A stretch of 6,313 bases of DNA from assembly GCA_009785715.1 (NCBI GenBank), contig WQVT01000149.1, forward strand, positions 1 to 6,313, read 5' to 3'. The notes under the pieces were generated by a model. It searched no databases. It was not told the origin of the DNA and saw only the letters and a list, made by a program, of their open reading frames with translations. Both the position numbers and the translations under genes were made by a program. This DNA is from Acidimicrobiaceae bacterium (GTDB lineage: Bacteria > Actinomycetota > Acidimicrobiia > Acidimicrobiales > Palsa-688). This document shows, in pieces, positions 1 to 5,939 of this stretch. Position 1 is the stretch's first letter. Each line of letters opens with the position of its first letter.

Positions 1-696
1 CCCGACGGCGATCCACACTCCGAGGCGACGGTTGCGGCGCCAGAGCACCCAGATCCCGAGGGGGATGATCAAAAGGGCGGTGTCCTGCTTGCAGAGGAGC
101 GCCGCTATGACGGCACCGAGAAGCAGCCGGGGACGCCACACCACCGCGGCGTAGATGGCGATGGCGATCGCCAGCGTGAGGAACGCCTCCGGATGGAACT
201 GCTCCAGGTTCCCGTTCTGCAGGGCCGGGTTGAGCAGGTAGACACCGGCGAGGACCGTGGCGAGCACCGTGCTGCCGAGCAGCTTGCGGCCGAGGAGGTA
301 AATCGGGATCGCTGCCGCGGCCAACAAGCAGGATTGGAGGACCAGGAGGAGCTGGGCATGCGGGTAGATCCAGTAGAGGGGGACGGCCAGCAACAGGATG
401 AACGCCGTGTGGTCGCCGAAGAGGTTTCTGCCCATCACCGTGACGAACGGGGCGTGGAATCGACTGAGGAGCCAGATCCCCTGGTCGAAGAGCGCCATGT
501 CGTACGGCGGGTCTCCGTACCCGTTATAGACGTTGATCGACAGCAGGCTGAAGCGCACGGCGTACGCGACGACCAGCAGCGCCACCGGCAGGTGCTGGAG
601 CAGCGAAGGGGAGGTCACCGTCCGCGCCCGCTCCGCCACCCGCACCAGGGCCGGACCTTGCCGGCGCGTCCCAGTCAACGGGATCTGCAGAGCCAC
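1..696 (-). CDS. DUF2079-family polytopic membrane protein (C-terminus beyond the window)
   Basis: An open frame runs from the left edge with no stop, giving 232 residues from GTG 696. The protein is strongly hydrophobic, with several membrane segments (about 36-52, 95-112, 114-137, 139-157, 171-187, 192-215). Its spaced motifs match my recollection of the DUF2079 family: YDMALFDQ (65-72), GDHTAFILLLAVPLYW (94-109), YLLNPALQ followed by FHPEAF (153-172), and CKQDTALLIIP (202-212). The family's biochemical role is unknown; its architecture resembles membrane glycosyltransferases that use lipid-linked sugars, which is inference only. GTG 696 was chosen because a TACCCT box sits exactly 6 nt upstream, the spacing seen at other genes here. 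ATG 747 would overlap the divergent hydrolase start, and GTG 645 is also possible because codon bias strengthens near it. Full-length members are roughly twice this long, so the C-terminal half is missing. Family call fairly sure, start less so. Confidence 0.82.
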   Translation of the reverse strand, partial: MALQIPLTGTRRQGPALVRVAERARTVTSPSLLQHLPVALLVVAYAVRFSLLSINVYNGYGDPPYDMALFDQGIWLLSRFHAPFVTVMGRNLFGDHTAFILLLAVPLYWIYPHAQLLLVLQSCLLAAAAIPIYLLGRKLLGSTVLATVLAGVYLLNPALQNGNLEQFHPEAFLTLAIAIAIYAAVVWRPRLLLGAVIAALLCKQDTALLIIPLGIWVLWRRNRRLGVWIAVG

Positions 697-702
697 CTGA
701 TG

Positions 703-708
703 AGGGTA
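703..708 (-). promoter_or_regulatory. Putative -10 box (TACCCT) of the DUF2079 gene
   Basis: On the minus strand TACCCT reads from 708 to 703 and is followed by 6 nt before GTG 696. It fits the actinobacterial TANNNT -10 pattern and would start transcription at or next to the start codon, giving a leaderless mRNA. No convincing -35 element was found. The box also helped choose the start, so it is not independent support for it. Confidence 0.4.
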
Positions 709-732
709 CTCGCGGAGTCCTCCGCCTATGGG

Positions 733-738
733 TAGGGT
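733..738 (+). promoter_or_regulatory. Putative -10 box (TAGGGT) of the alpha/beta hydrolase
   Basis: TAGGGT is followed by 7 nt and then ATG 746. The spacing predicts a leaderless transcript. The same bases GGTAGGG could be read as a poor Shine-Dalgarno site, so the two interpretations compete. No clear -35 is visible; the divergent gene's -10 lies only 24 nt away. Confidence 0.45.
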
Positions 739-745
739 GCCGCCC

Positions 746-1666
746 ATGAGCGAGGCCTACGAAGAGTTCGGTCTGCTTGCGGACAACGCTCGCGAAGTGG
801 GCCTGGCCTGGAACGGCCGACCCGCCGTCGTCCGGCGCGAGGCCCGGATGAGAGACGGGCGAACGTTGAGCGCCGTGGTGTGGGGGAGCGGGCCCCCGTC
901 GGCCGTGCTGATCCACGGCCGGTCGCAGAACGCGCATACCTGGGACACCGTCGCGCTGGCGCTGCTTGCCGACGACCCCAACCGCGCCTTCGTCGCCGTC
1001 GACCTCCCCGGCCACGGTCATTCGCAATGGAAGGATGACCACGACTACCGGGCCGAGGCGAATGCGCCCGACGTGCTGGTCGCCGCCGACGCCCTCGCGC
1101 CGCAGGCCCGCCTCCTCGTCGGCATGTCGCTCGGAGGCCTCACGTCCCTGGCGCTGCTCGGCGACGCGCCGAAGCGCTTCGACCGGCTGATCCTGGTCGA
1201 CATCACCCCGGGGGTGAATCCCGGAAAGGGCCGCGCCATCGCCGAGTTCACCTCCGGCCCGGAGCGCTTCGCCTCCTTCGACGAGATCCTCGAGCGCACG
1301 GTGCGCTACAACCCCGGCCGCAGCGAGGCCTCGCTGCGCCGGGGCGTTCTGCACAACGCCAGGGAGTTCCCGGACGGTTCGTGGTCGTGGCGCTGGGACC
1401 CGGGACGCCCGGCCGTCACCCCCGGCTCCCTCGCTCCCCTGTGGGACGTCCTCGGCGAGTTGACCCTCCCGCTCACCCTGGTGCGGGGGAGTGCCTCGCC
1501 CGTGGTGGACGACGACGACGTCGCCGAGCTGGTTCGCCGGCGCCCGGACGCCGAGGTGGTCGTCGTCGAAGGCGCCGGCCACAGCATCCAGGGGGACCGG
1601 CCGCTCGAGCTGGCGGAGCTCCTCAGTGCCAGGTGGCCCACTCCCTCCGCCCGGGAGCGCCCCTAG
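746..1666 (+). CDS. Alpha/beta-fold hydrolase
   Basis: A 306-residue cytoplasmic protein without a signal peptide or membrane segment. The alpha/beta hydrolase core is clear: the oxyanion-hole HG motif (57-58, in LIHGRSQNAHTWD), a strand then DLPGHGHS (86-93), the nucleophile elbow GMSLGG with Ser128, a likely acid at Asp255 after strand LTLVRGS, and the catalytic His279 in GAGHSIQGD. Residues about 152-235 between the elbow and the acid form a cap, with many Arg and Trp residues, that would shape the substrate pocket. The length is usual for esterase, epoxide-hydrolase and dehalogenase-like members. The substrate cannot be told from sequence. ATG 746 is preferred to in-frame ATG 728 because the TAGGGT box sits 7 nt before it and the six extra residues look non-coding. 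It diverges from the membrane-protein gene and converges with the aldo/keto reductase. Confidence 0.9.
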   Translation: MSEAYEEFGLLADNAREVGLAWNGRPAVVRREARMRDGRTLSAVVWGSGPPSAVLIHGRSQNAHTWDTVALALLADDPNRAFVAVDLPGHGHSQWKDDHDYRAEANAPDVLVAADALAPQARLLVGMSLGGLTSLALLGDAPKRFDRLILVDITPGVNPGKGRAIAEFTSGPERFASFDEILERTVRYNPGRSEASLRRGVLHNAREFPDGSWSWRWDPGRPAVTPGSLAPLWDVLGELTLPLTLVRGSASPVVDDDDVAELVRRRPDAEVVVVEGAGHSIQGDRPLELAELLSARWPTPSARERP

Positions 1667-1684
1667 CTGTGTGCCGTTTCATCC

Positions 1685-1729
1685 GTTGTGTGCCAAAACG
1701 CGCGTATGCCGCGCGTTCTGGCACACAAC
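1685..1729. terminator. Near-perfect 20-bp-arm hairpin between convergent genes
   Basis: Arms at 1685-1704 and 1710-1729 are reverse complements at 19 of 20 positions (the single mismatch is A1696 against C1718) around a 5-nt TATGC loop. The hairpin lies inside the 81-bp gap between the stops of the hydrolase and the reductase, so it could stop transcription from both sides. There is no T-tract on either strand, which is common for proposed actinobacterial terminators. A second, partial copy of the arm start (GTGTGCC) sits at about 1669-1677. It could also be a copy of a dispersed palindromic repeat or a protein-binding site. Confidence 0.7.
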
Positions 1730-1747
1730 TGGCTCAGAGCTGGAGGG

Positions 1748-2776
1748 TCAGCGCCGGCGCAGTGCCGCCCGCGACAGGGCCGGGGGCGTGTAGCCCATCT
1801 CCCCGGGCACGAGGTTGGTGCCCGGCGGGACCAGGGCGTCGATCGCGTCGAGGGTCTCCTCGGACAGCTTGACGTCGGGAACGCCCAGCTGGGTCTCGAG
1901 CTGCTCCATCGTGCGCGGCCCGATGATGGCGCTCGTGATCGCCGGGTGGTTGATCACGAACGACACCGCCAGCTCCACGAGCGTCAGACCCGCCTTGTCG
2001 GCCAGGTTCTGGAGCTGGTCCACGACCTCGATCTTGCGCTGGTTGGCCGGGAGGGTGACGTCATAGCGGGAGGAGAACTGCCCGGCCTTGGCCCGGTTCG
2101 AGGTGTTCTCCTTGCCCGTGCCGTAGCGGCCCGACAGCCAGCCACCCGCCAGCGGGCTCCACGGCAGGACCCCCATCCCGTACTCCTGGGCGACCGGAAG
2201 CACGTCCGCCTCGATGCCTCGAACGAGGATCGAGTACGGGGGCTGCTCGGTGAGGAAGCGGGAGAGCCCGTGCCGCTCCGCCGCCCACTGCGCCTGGACG
2301 ATCTGGTAGGCGGGGAACGTGGAGGTGCCGAACGCCCGGATCTTTCCGGCGTGCTGCAGGTCCGTCAGGGCCCCGAGGGTCTCCTCGATCTCCACGTCGG
2401 GGTCCGGCCGGTGCATCTGGTAGAGGTCGATGTAGTCGACGCCCAGCCGGCGCAGGCTGTTCTCCACCTCGGTCATGATCCAGCGCCGCGAGTTGCCCTG
2501 CTGGTTGGGGTCGTCGCCCATGGCGCCGTGCACCTTGGTGGCGAGCACCACCTTGTCGCGGTCGACCGACGCCAGTGCCTTGCCGACGATGGTCTCCGAC
2601 TCCCCGTGTGAGTAGACATCCGCCGTGTCGATGAAGTTGATCCCGGCATCGAGCGCCCGATGGACGATCTTCACGCAATCGTCGTGATCTGGATTTCCCC
2701 TCGGCCCGAACATCATCGCCCCAAGGCAGAGCGTGCTGACCTTGATACCTGTGTGTCCCAATGAGCGATATTCCAT
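1748..2776 (-). CDS. Aldo/keto reductase, probably NADPH-dependent
   Basis: A 342-residue soluble TIM-barrel enzyme of the aldo/keto reductase superfamily, expected to reduce aldehydes or ketones to alcohols with NAD(P)H. The catalytic tetrad can be placed: Asp50 and Tyr55 in FIDTADVYSHGESE, Lys81 in VLATKVHG, and His122 in LYQMHRPDPD. The N-terminal strand (EYRSLGHTGIKVSTLCLGAM), the barrel motif WSPLAGGWLSGRY (206-218) and the C-terminal cofactor segment AIIGPRTMEQLETQLG (284-299) match the broad group that contains YajO/Tas-like proteins and the potassium-channel beta subunits. Length is typical for that group. The physiological substrate is not predictable. The start is well supported: the protein begins at the usual place for the family, and a TATGCT box lies 6 nt upstream. 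It ends at the shared hairpin and has no obvious partner gene. Confidence 0.95.
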   Translation of the reverse strand: MEYRSLGHTGIKVSTLCLGAMMFGPRGNPDHDDCVKIVHRALDAGINFIDTADVYSHGESETIVGKALASVDRDKVVLATKVHGAMGDDPNQQGNSRRWIMTEVENSLRRLGVDYIDLYQMHRPDPDVEIEETLGALTDLQHAGKIRAFGTSTFPAYQIVQAQWAAERHGLSRFLTEQPPYSILVRGIEADVLPVAQEYGMGVLPWSPLAGGWLSGRYGTGKENTSNRAKAGQFSSRYDVTLPANQRKIEVVDQLQNLADKAGLTLVELAVSFVINHPAITSAIIGPRTMEQLETQLGVPDVKLSEETLDAIDALVPPGTNLVPGEMGYTPPALSRAALRRR

Positions 2777-2782
2777 ACCCTG

Positions 2783-2788
2783 AGCATA
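2783..2788 (-). promoter_or_regulatory. Putative -10 box (TATGCT) of the aldo/keto reductase
   Basis: On the minus strand TATGCT reads 2788 to 2783 and is followed by 6 nt and the ATG at 2776, predicting a leaderless mRNA. A TTGGTC at 2813-2808 resembles a -35, but its 19-nt spacing is long. No Shine-Dalgarno site at a usable distance is present. Confidence 0.5.
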
Positions 2789-2825
2789 GGTAAGGAATAC
2801 GTCTATCGACCAAGACGGCCCGTTG

Positions 2826-2839
2826 CCGCCGGGCGGCGG
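2826..2839. terminator. Small GC hairpin after the 105-residue gene
   Basis: CCGCC (2826-2830) and GGCGG (2835-2839) pair around a 4-nt loop, 3 nt past the stop of the minus-strand small gene. The stem is only 5 bp and no T-run follows, so termination here is a weak suggestion; such short GC palindromes arise easily in this composition. Confidence 0.25.
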
Positions 2840-2842
2840 AGC

Positions 2843-3160
2843 TCAGTCGGCTTCGATCAGGCGGCGCGTGGCCTCGTTCTGTTCGGCCCACAGCGCCCGC
2901 CGGCGCTTCCAAAACGGGGTCTTCCACACCTTGAAGCCCGGCCGCCGGCCCGGCTTGGCCTCCTGGTGCGCTCTCGGCGAGGTGTGGCGCCCCACGTCGT
3001 GCCGGTCCTTCGGACAGGCGGCGTCGACATCCTCGAGGGCCTCGTCGTCCCACACTGCGGTATGGAGGTGGACCCGGGCCCCGTGTCGGGCTTGGCGCAC
3101 CGTCCGCCTGCGGTGGTCAGCGTGGAACTCCAAAAGGTCATCATCAGCGATTCTGCTCAT
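2843..3160 (-). CDS. Hypothetical 105-residue basic protein
   Basis: I do not recognise this protein. It is soluble, very hydrophilic and rich in Arg, His, Asp and Glu. The N-terminal half is a mixed-charge stretch (SRIADDDLLEFHADHRRRTV, residues 2-21) followed by RVHLHTAVWDDE (29-40). The C-terminal half is basic and aromatic (GRRPGFKVWKTPFWKRRRALW, residues 71-91) and ends in a probable helix. This would suit nucleic-acid or protein contact, but that is inference. It is judged real because codon third positions are strongly G/C throughout and ATG 3160 has a GGAGGT Shine-Dalgarno site at ideal distance. An ATG at 3196 in the same frame lacks such a site. It lies 61 bp downstream of orn on the same strand and may be co-transcribed with it. 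Only two cysteine/histidine-type features are visible, not enough for a zinc site. Confidence 0.7.
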   Translation of the reverse strand: MSRIADDDLLEFHADHRRRTVRQARHGARVHLHTAVWDDEALEDVDAACPKDRHDVGRHTSPRAHQEAKPGRRPGFKVWKTPFWKRRRALWAEQNEATRRLIEAD

Positions 3161-3164
3161 GACC

Positions 3165-3170
3165 ACCTCC
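3165..3170 (-). promoter_or_regulatory. Shine-Dalgarno site GGAGGT deciding the start at 3160
   Basis: On the minus strand GGAGGT reads 3170 to 3165 with 4 nt between it and ATG 3160. It is the only strong, correctly spaced ribosome-binding site in the window, which sets this gene apart from its leaderless-looking neighbours and fixes its start. Confidence 0.75.
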
Positions 3171-3221
3171 AGTTGAAGTGGGTGTTCCACTCCCATCGTG
3201 GCACGCCCTCGGCGCCGCTGA

Positions 3222-3839
<618 letters not shown>

Positions 3840-3846
3840 CCGCGTC

Positions 3847-3852
3847 AATGTA
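3847..3852 (-). promoter_or_regulatory. Putative -10 box (TACATT) of orn
   Basis: On the minus strand TACATT reads 3852 to 3847 with 7 nt before ATG 3839. It predicts a leaderless orn mRNA; no Shine-Dalgarno site precedes this start. No clear -35 is present. Confidence 0.5.
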
Positions 3853-3900
3853 GTCAGGCGCTCTCCCTGCCCGCTCCGATGCCCCCAGACTGCCCGGCGG

Positions 3901-3906
3901 TACCCT
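3901..3906 (+). promoter_or_regulatory. Putative -10 box (TACCCT) of the dut operon
   Basis: TACCCT is followed by 6 nt and GTG 3913. The GGAG at 3909-3912 directly abuts the start codon, too close to serve as a Shine-Dalgarno site, which favours leaderless initiation. It lies 49 nt from the divergent orn -10 box. Confidence 0.5.
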
Positions 3907-3912
3907 GCGGAG

Positions 3913-4350
3913 GTGCTCGAGATTCCGGTCGTGGCGCTCGACCCCGACCTCCCGCTCCCCACCTACGCCCGCCCCGACGACGCCGGGCTGGACCTGATGG
4001 CCCGCATCGACGTGACGGTTCCGGCGGGTGGAGGCCGGGCGCTCGTGCCGACCGGCATCGCCGTCGCCATCCCCTCCGGGTACGCCGGGTTTCTCCAGCC
4101 GCGCAGCGGCCTCGCACTACGCCACGGCATCACGCTCGCGAACACCCCGGGGCTCGTCGACGCCGGCTACCGCGACGAGCTCAAGGTCGTGCTCCTGAAC
4201 ACCGACCCCACCGAGGACTTCGAGCTGCGGCGGGGCGAGCGCATCGCCCAACTGGTCGTGCAACGGGTCGAGCACGTGACCTGGCGCCCCGTCGACTCAC
4301 TCGAGGCGTCGGTCCGTGGCAACGGTGCCTTCGGGCACACGGGACGCTGA
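3913..4350 (+). CDS. dut: dUTP diphosphatase (dUTPase), trimeric type
   Basis: A 145-residue enzyme that hydrolyses dUTP to dUMP and pyrophosphate, supplying dUMP for thymidylate synthesis and keeping uracil out of DNA. All five trimeric-dUTPase motifs appear in order: I, DDAGLDL (22-28); II, PRSGLA (63-68); III, NTPGLVDAGYRDEL (77-90) with catalytic Asp84; IV, GERIAQLVV (108-116); V, RGNGAFGHTG (135-144). Two small departures from the usual motifs are visible: motif III reads YRDEL where YRGE is common, and motif V reads GNGAFG where GxGGFG is common. Both motifs are otherwise intact, so activity is expected. GTG 3913 gives the normal short N-terminus (LEIPVVALDPDLPLPTYA); in-frame sequence back to 3760 is antisense to orn. 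It is the first gene of a tight operon, with the glycosylase beginning 1 nt after its stop. Confidence 0.95.
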   Translation: MLEIPVVALDPDLPLPTYARPDDAGLDLMARIDVTVPAGGGRALVPTGIAVAIPSGYAGFLQPRSGLALRHGITLANTPGLVDAGYRDELKVVLLNTDPTEDFELRRGERIAQLVVQRVEHVTWRPVDSLEASVRGNGAFGHTGR

Positions 4351-4351
4351 G

Positions 4352-5212
4352 ATGCCGGAGCTCCCCGAAGTCGAGGCCCTGAGCCGCTTCCTCGCCGACA
4401 AGGCCGGCGGACACACCATCGTGCGCATGGAACCCGCCGCCCTGTCAGCACTGAAGACCTTCGATCCCTCCCCCAAGGCGCTCGTCGGCACCCGGATCCT
4501 GGGGGTGGAGCGGCGGGGCAAGTACGTGTGCTTCCGCGCCGGCGACCACTGGATGGTGATCCACTTCTCGTTGGGCGGGTGGATCCAGTGGCGCGAGTCC
4601 CTGACCGAGGCGAAGGCGAAGATGGGCAAAGGACCGCTTGCGCTGCGGGTGGGCCTCTCCGGGGGCTCGGGCTTCGATGTCACCGAGCAGGGGACCGAGA
4701 AGCGGCTCGCCATCTGGATCGTTGATGACCCGAAGGCGGTTGAGGGCGTGGCAAACCTCGGCCCGGACCCGCTCGACCCCGCCTTCGACGCGGCCAAGCT
4801 CGCCGAGATCCTCTCGGGGAGGACCGGCAACATCAAGACGGTCCTGACGGACCAGTCCGCGATTGCAGGGGTGGGCAACGCCTACTCCGACGAAGCCCTC
4901 CACGCCGCCCGTCTCTCCCCGTTCCGCTCGGCCGCCAAGCTCAGCCCCGAGGAGGTCGCCGCCCTCCACGGCGCCCTGACCGGCATCCTCGCCGACGCCG
5001 TCGACCGCTCGCTCGGGCTCCCCGCGAAGGGCCTGAAAGGTGAGAAGAAGAGCGGCATGGCCGTCCACGGCCGCACCGGTGAGGCATGCCCCGTCTGCGG
5101 CGACACGGTGCGCGAGGTGGCCTTCTCGAGCCGGTCCCTGCAGTACTGCCCGACCTGCCAGACCGGCGGCAAGCCGCTGGCCGATCGGCGCCTGTCCCGA
5201 CTGCTGAAATGA
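4352..5212 (+). CDS. Fpg/Nei-family DNA glycosylase (divergent actinobacterial type)
   Basis: A 286-residue bifunctional glycosylase/AP lyase candidate for base-excision repair. The mature N-terminus PELPEVEA supplies the Schiff-base Pro2 and Glu3. Lys57 (RRGKYV) corresponds to the conserved lysine of the family. The helix-two-turn-helix region is NIKTVLTDQSAIAGVGNAYSDE within 160-181. A C-terminal zinc finger uses Cys246, Cys249, Cys266 and Cys269 (CPVC ... CPTC). Instead of Fpg's usual HLxM and DxRRFG elements it has HFSLGGW (71-77) and GFDVTEQGTEKRL (107-119), so the residues that fill the gap left by a flipped 8-oxoguanine differ and substrate range may not match classic MutM. The ending TGGKPLADRRLSRLLK is, from memory, typical of an actinobacterial subgroup. 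ATG 4352 is fixed by the PELPEVE motif; it starts 1 nt after dut, and its stop overlaps the next gene by 4 nt. No symbol is given because mutM would imply a specificity not shown. Confidence 0.93.
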   Translation: MPELPEVEALSRFLADKAGGHTIVRMEPAALSALKTFDPSPKALVGTRILGVERRGKYVCFRAGDHWMVIHFSLGGWIQWRESLTEAKAKMGKGPLALRVGLSGGSGFDVTEQGTEKRLAIWIVDDPKAVEGVANLGPDPLDPAFDAAKLAEILSGRTGNIKTVLTDQSAIAGVGNAYSDEALHAARLSPFRSAAKLSPEEVAALHGALTGILADAVDRSLGLPAKGLKGEKKSGMAVHGRTGEACPVCGDTVREVAFSSRSLQYCPTCQTGGKPLADRRLSRLLK

Positions 5213-5784
5213 CCCAGCCGGGCGCCGGTCGCGGCCGGGCCGCGACCACCTACCGCGGCGTCCGCTGGGAGCGCAACACCGCCGGCCGCCTCCGCTGGCA
5301 CAACGACGATGCCGACCGCTGGGTGCTCTGGAGGCCGGGCCAGGACGCGCCGCCCCTGCCTCCGCAGTGGGCCAAAGATGTGGATCCGATCGGGACACCA
5401 CTGCGCGATCGCCGGGCCCGGAAGGGGTGGCGCAGCCCCTACCGGCTGGCGCCCGTCGTCCTCGTCGTTGCCGTCATCATCATCGCCATCGTGCAGGCGA
5501 GCCGGGGCGGCACCCCCGGCCCGAGCCCGGCGGCCGTCGAAAAGGCCGCCGCCGAGAAGCTGCTCGACAAGTGCCTGGTCGCAGAGGGAACGGCAGGCGG
5601 CCAGCCCCGCATCGGAGCCGAGCCGGTGTCGTGCACCTCCCCGCAGGCGTCCGTGAAGGTGGTGAAGGTGCTGCCCGGCACCCCCGGATCCCCGTCCTGC
5701 CCGACCGGCACCTCCACCGTCCGGCTGGACTACCCCGGCGTCGCCCACCCCCACCAGCTCTGCGTCGAACACCTGGGGGCATGA
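5209..5784 (+). CDS. Single-pass membrane protein with a four-cysteine extracytoplasmic domain, unknown function
   Basis: A 191-residue protein I cannot assign to a family. The N-terminal 78 residues are cytoplasmic by the positive-inside rule and contain an aromatic, Arg-rich stretch (RGVRWERNTAGRLRWHND, 16-33; DRWVLWRPGQDAPPLPPQW, 36-54) loosely reminiscent of the short Trp-rich motifs before membrane helices in actinobacterial proteins such as DUF2510. A basic run (RDRRARKGWR) precedes one helix (LAPVVLVVAVIIIAIVQA, 80-97). After a Pro/Ala linker comes a roughly 75-residue outer domain with Cys122, Cys142, Cys164 and Cys185, suited to two disulfides. The pattern C-x..VSCTSPQA..KVVKVLPGT..CPTGT..LCV recalls secreted LppU/SCO3897-like domains; this is a weak resemblance. 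The start overlaps the glycosylase stop (ATGA, 5209-5212), implying translational coupling. The stop region overlaps the tRNA promoter. Confidence 0.85.
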   Translation: MTQPGAGRGRAATTYRGVRWERNTAGRLRWHNDDADRWVLWRPGQDAPPLPPQWAKDVDPIGTPLRDRRARKGWRSPYRLAPVVLVVAVIIIAIVQASRGGTPGPSPAAVEKAAAEKLLDKCLVAEGTAGGQPRIGAEPVSCTSPQASVKVVKVLPGTPGSPSCPTGTSTVRLDYPGVAHPHQLCVEHLGA

Positions 5785-5809
5785 CCGTTCGGAGGCACTT
5801 TGCTAAAGT
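5781..5809 (+). promoter_or_regulatory. Promoter of tRNA-Gly
   Basis: ATGACC (5781-5786, close to TTGACA) and TAAAGT (5804-5809) are separated by 17 nt, the best -35/-10 pair in the window. Transcription would begin around 5816, leaving a leader of about 5 nt before the tRNA. The -35 overlaps the TGA stop of the upstream gene (5782-5784). Confidence 0.6.
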
Positions 5810-5820
5810 GGCCTCCCACT

Positions 5821-5896
5821 GCGGACGTGGCTCAGTTGGTAGAGCACAACCTTGCCAAGGTTGGGGTCGCGGGTTCGAATCCCGTCGTCCGCTCCA
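5821..5896 (+). tRNA. tRNA-Gly (anticodon GCC)
   Basis: A complete 76-nt cloverleaf including an encoded CCA. The acceptor stem pairs GCGGACG (5821-5827) with CGTCCGC (5886-5892). The D-stem is GCTC/GAGC (5830-5833, 5842-5845) around AGTTGGTA. The anticodon stem is CAACC/GGTTG (5847-5851, 5859-5863) with loop TTGCCAA and anticodon GCC at 5854-5856. The T-stem is GCGGG/CCCGT (one G-T pair) with loop TTCGAAT. The discriminator is T5893, as expected for bacterial tRNA-Gly. It decodes GGC and GGU, the first being very frequent in this composition. It has its own promoter, and an integrase gene follows 43 nt downstream, so its 3' end is a likely integration target. Confidence 0.97.
5859..5896 (+). 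other. Candidate attachment site (attL/attR core) in the tRNA-Gly 3' half
   Basis: Elements with tyrosine integrases usually recombine within the 3' part of a tRNA gene and restore it on integration. Here the tRNA is intact and an integrase reads away from it, so the att core is expected in the anticodon 3' stem to CCA. The partner repeat that would define its limits is outside the window, so the boundaries are inferred. Confidence 0.35.
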
Positions 5897-5926
5897 GTAA
5901 AACCCCAGGTCAGAGGCCCTGCGACG

Positions 5927-5932
5927 TACACT
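5927..5932 (+). promoter_or_regulatory. Putative -10 box (TACACT) of the integrase gene
   Basis: TACACT is followed by 7 nt and GTG 5940, the same geometry as at five other genes here. No clear -35 was found; CGGAG at 5933-5937 is too close to the start codon for ribosome binding. Confidence 0.45.
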
Positions 5933-5939
5933 CGGAGTC

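Noticed and set aside
193..735. A 180-residue plus-strand frame at the left end
   Set aside because: It is Gln/Glu/Arg/His-rich and antisense to the DUF2079 membrane protein, whose motifs are clear in the opposite frame.
524..1582. A 352-residue minus-strand open frame opposite the hydrolase
   Set aside because: It has no recognisable motif and mirrors a gene with an intact catalytic triad; long antisense frames are expected at this GC content.
1688..2611. A 307-residue plus-strand frame opposite the aldo/keto reductase
   Set aside because: It begins inside the intergenic hairpin and has shadow composition; the reductase has a full catalytic tetrad.
2061..3053. A 330-residue minus-strand frame spanning the reductase and the small gene
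   Set aside because: It is the alternate frame of two genes, Gly/Arg/Pro-rich with no motif, and would need to overlap both almost completely.
3840..3962. N-terminal extension of Orn to ATG 3962
   Set aside because: The 41 extra residues (Gly/Ser/Thr/Arg-rich) are antisense to the start of dut, and Orn proteins normally begin just before the WMDLEMTG motif.
4445..5401. A 318-residue minus-strand frame opposite the glycosylase
   Set aside because: It is antisense to a gene with catalytic residues and a zinc finger, and has no family features.
5367..5900. A plus-strand frame ending in GSVGRAQPCQGWGRGFESRR
   Set aside because: The end is a translation of tRNA-Gly itself and the rest is an alternate frame of the membrane-protein gene, with typical Arg/Pro/His-rich shadow composition.
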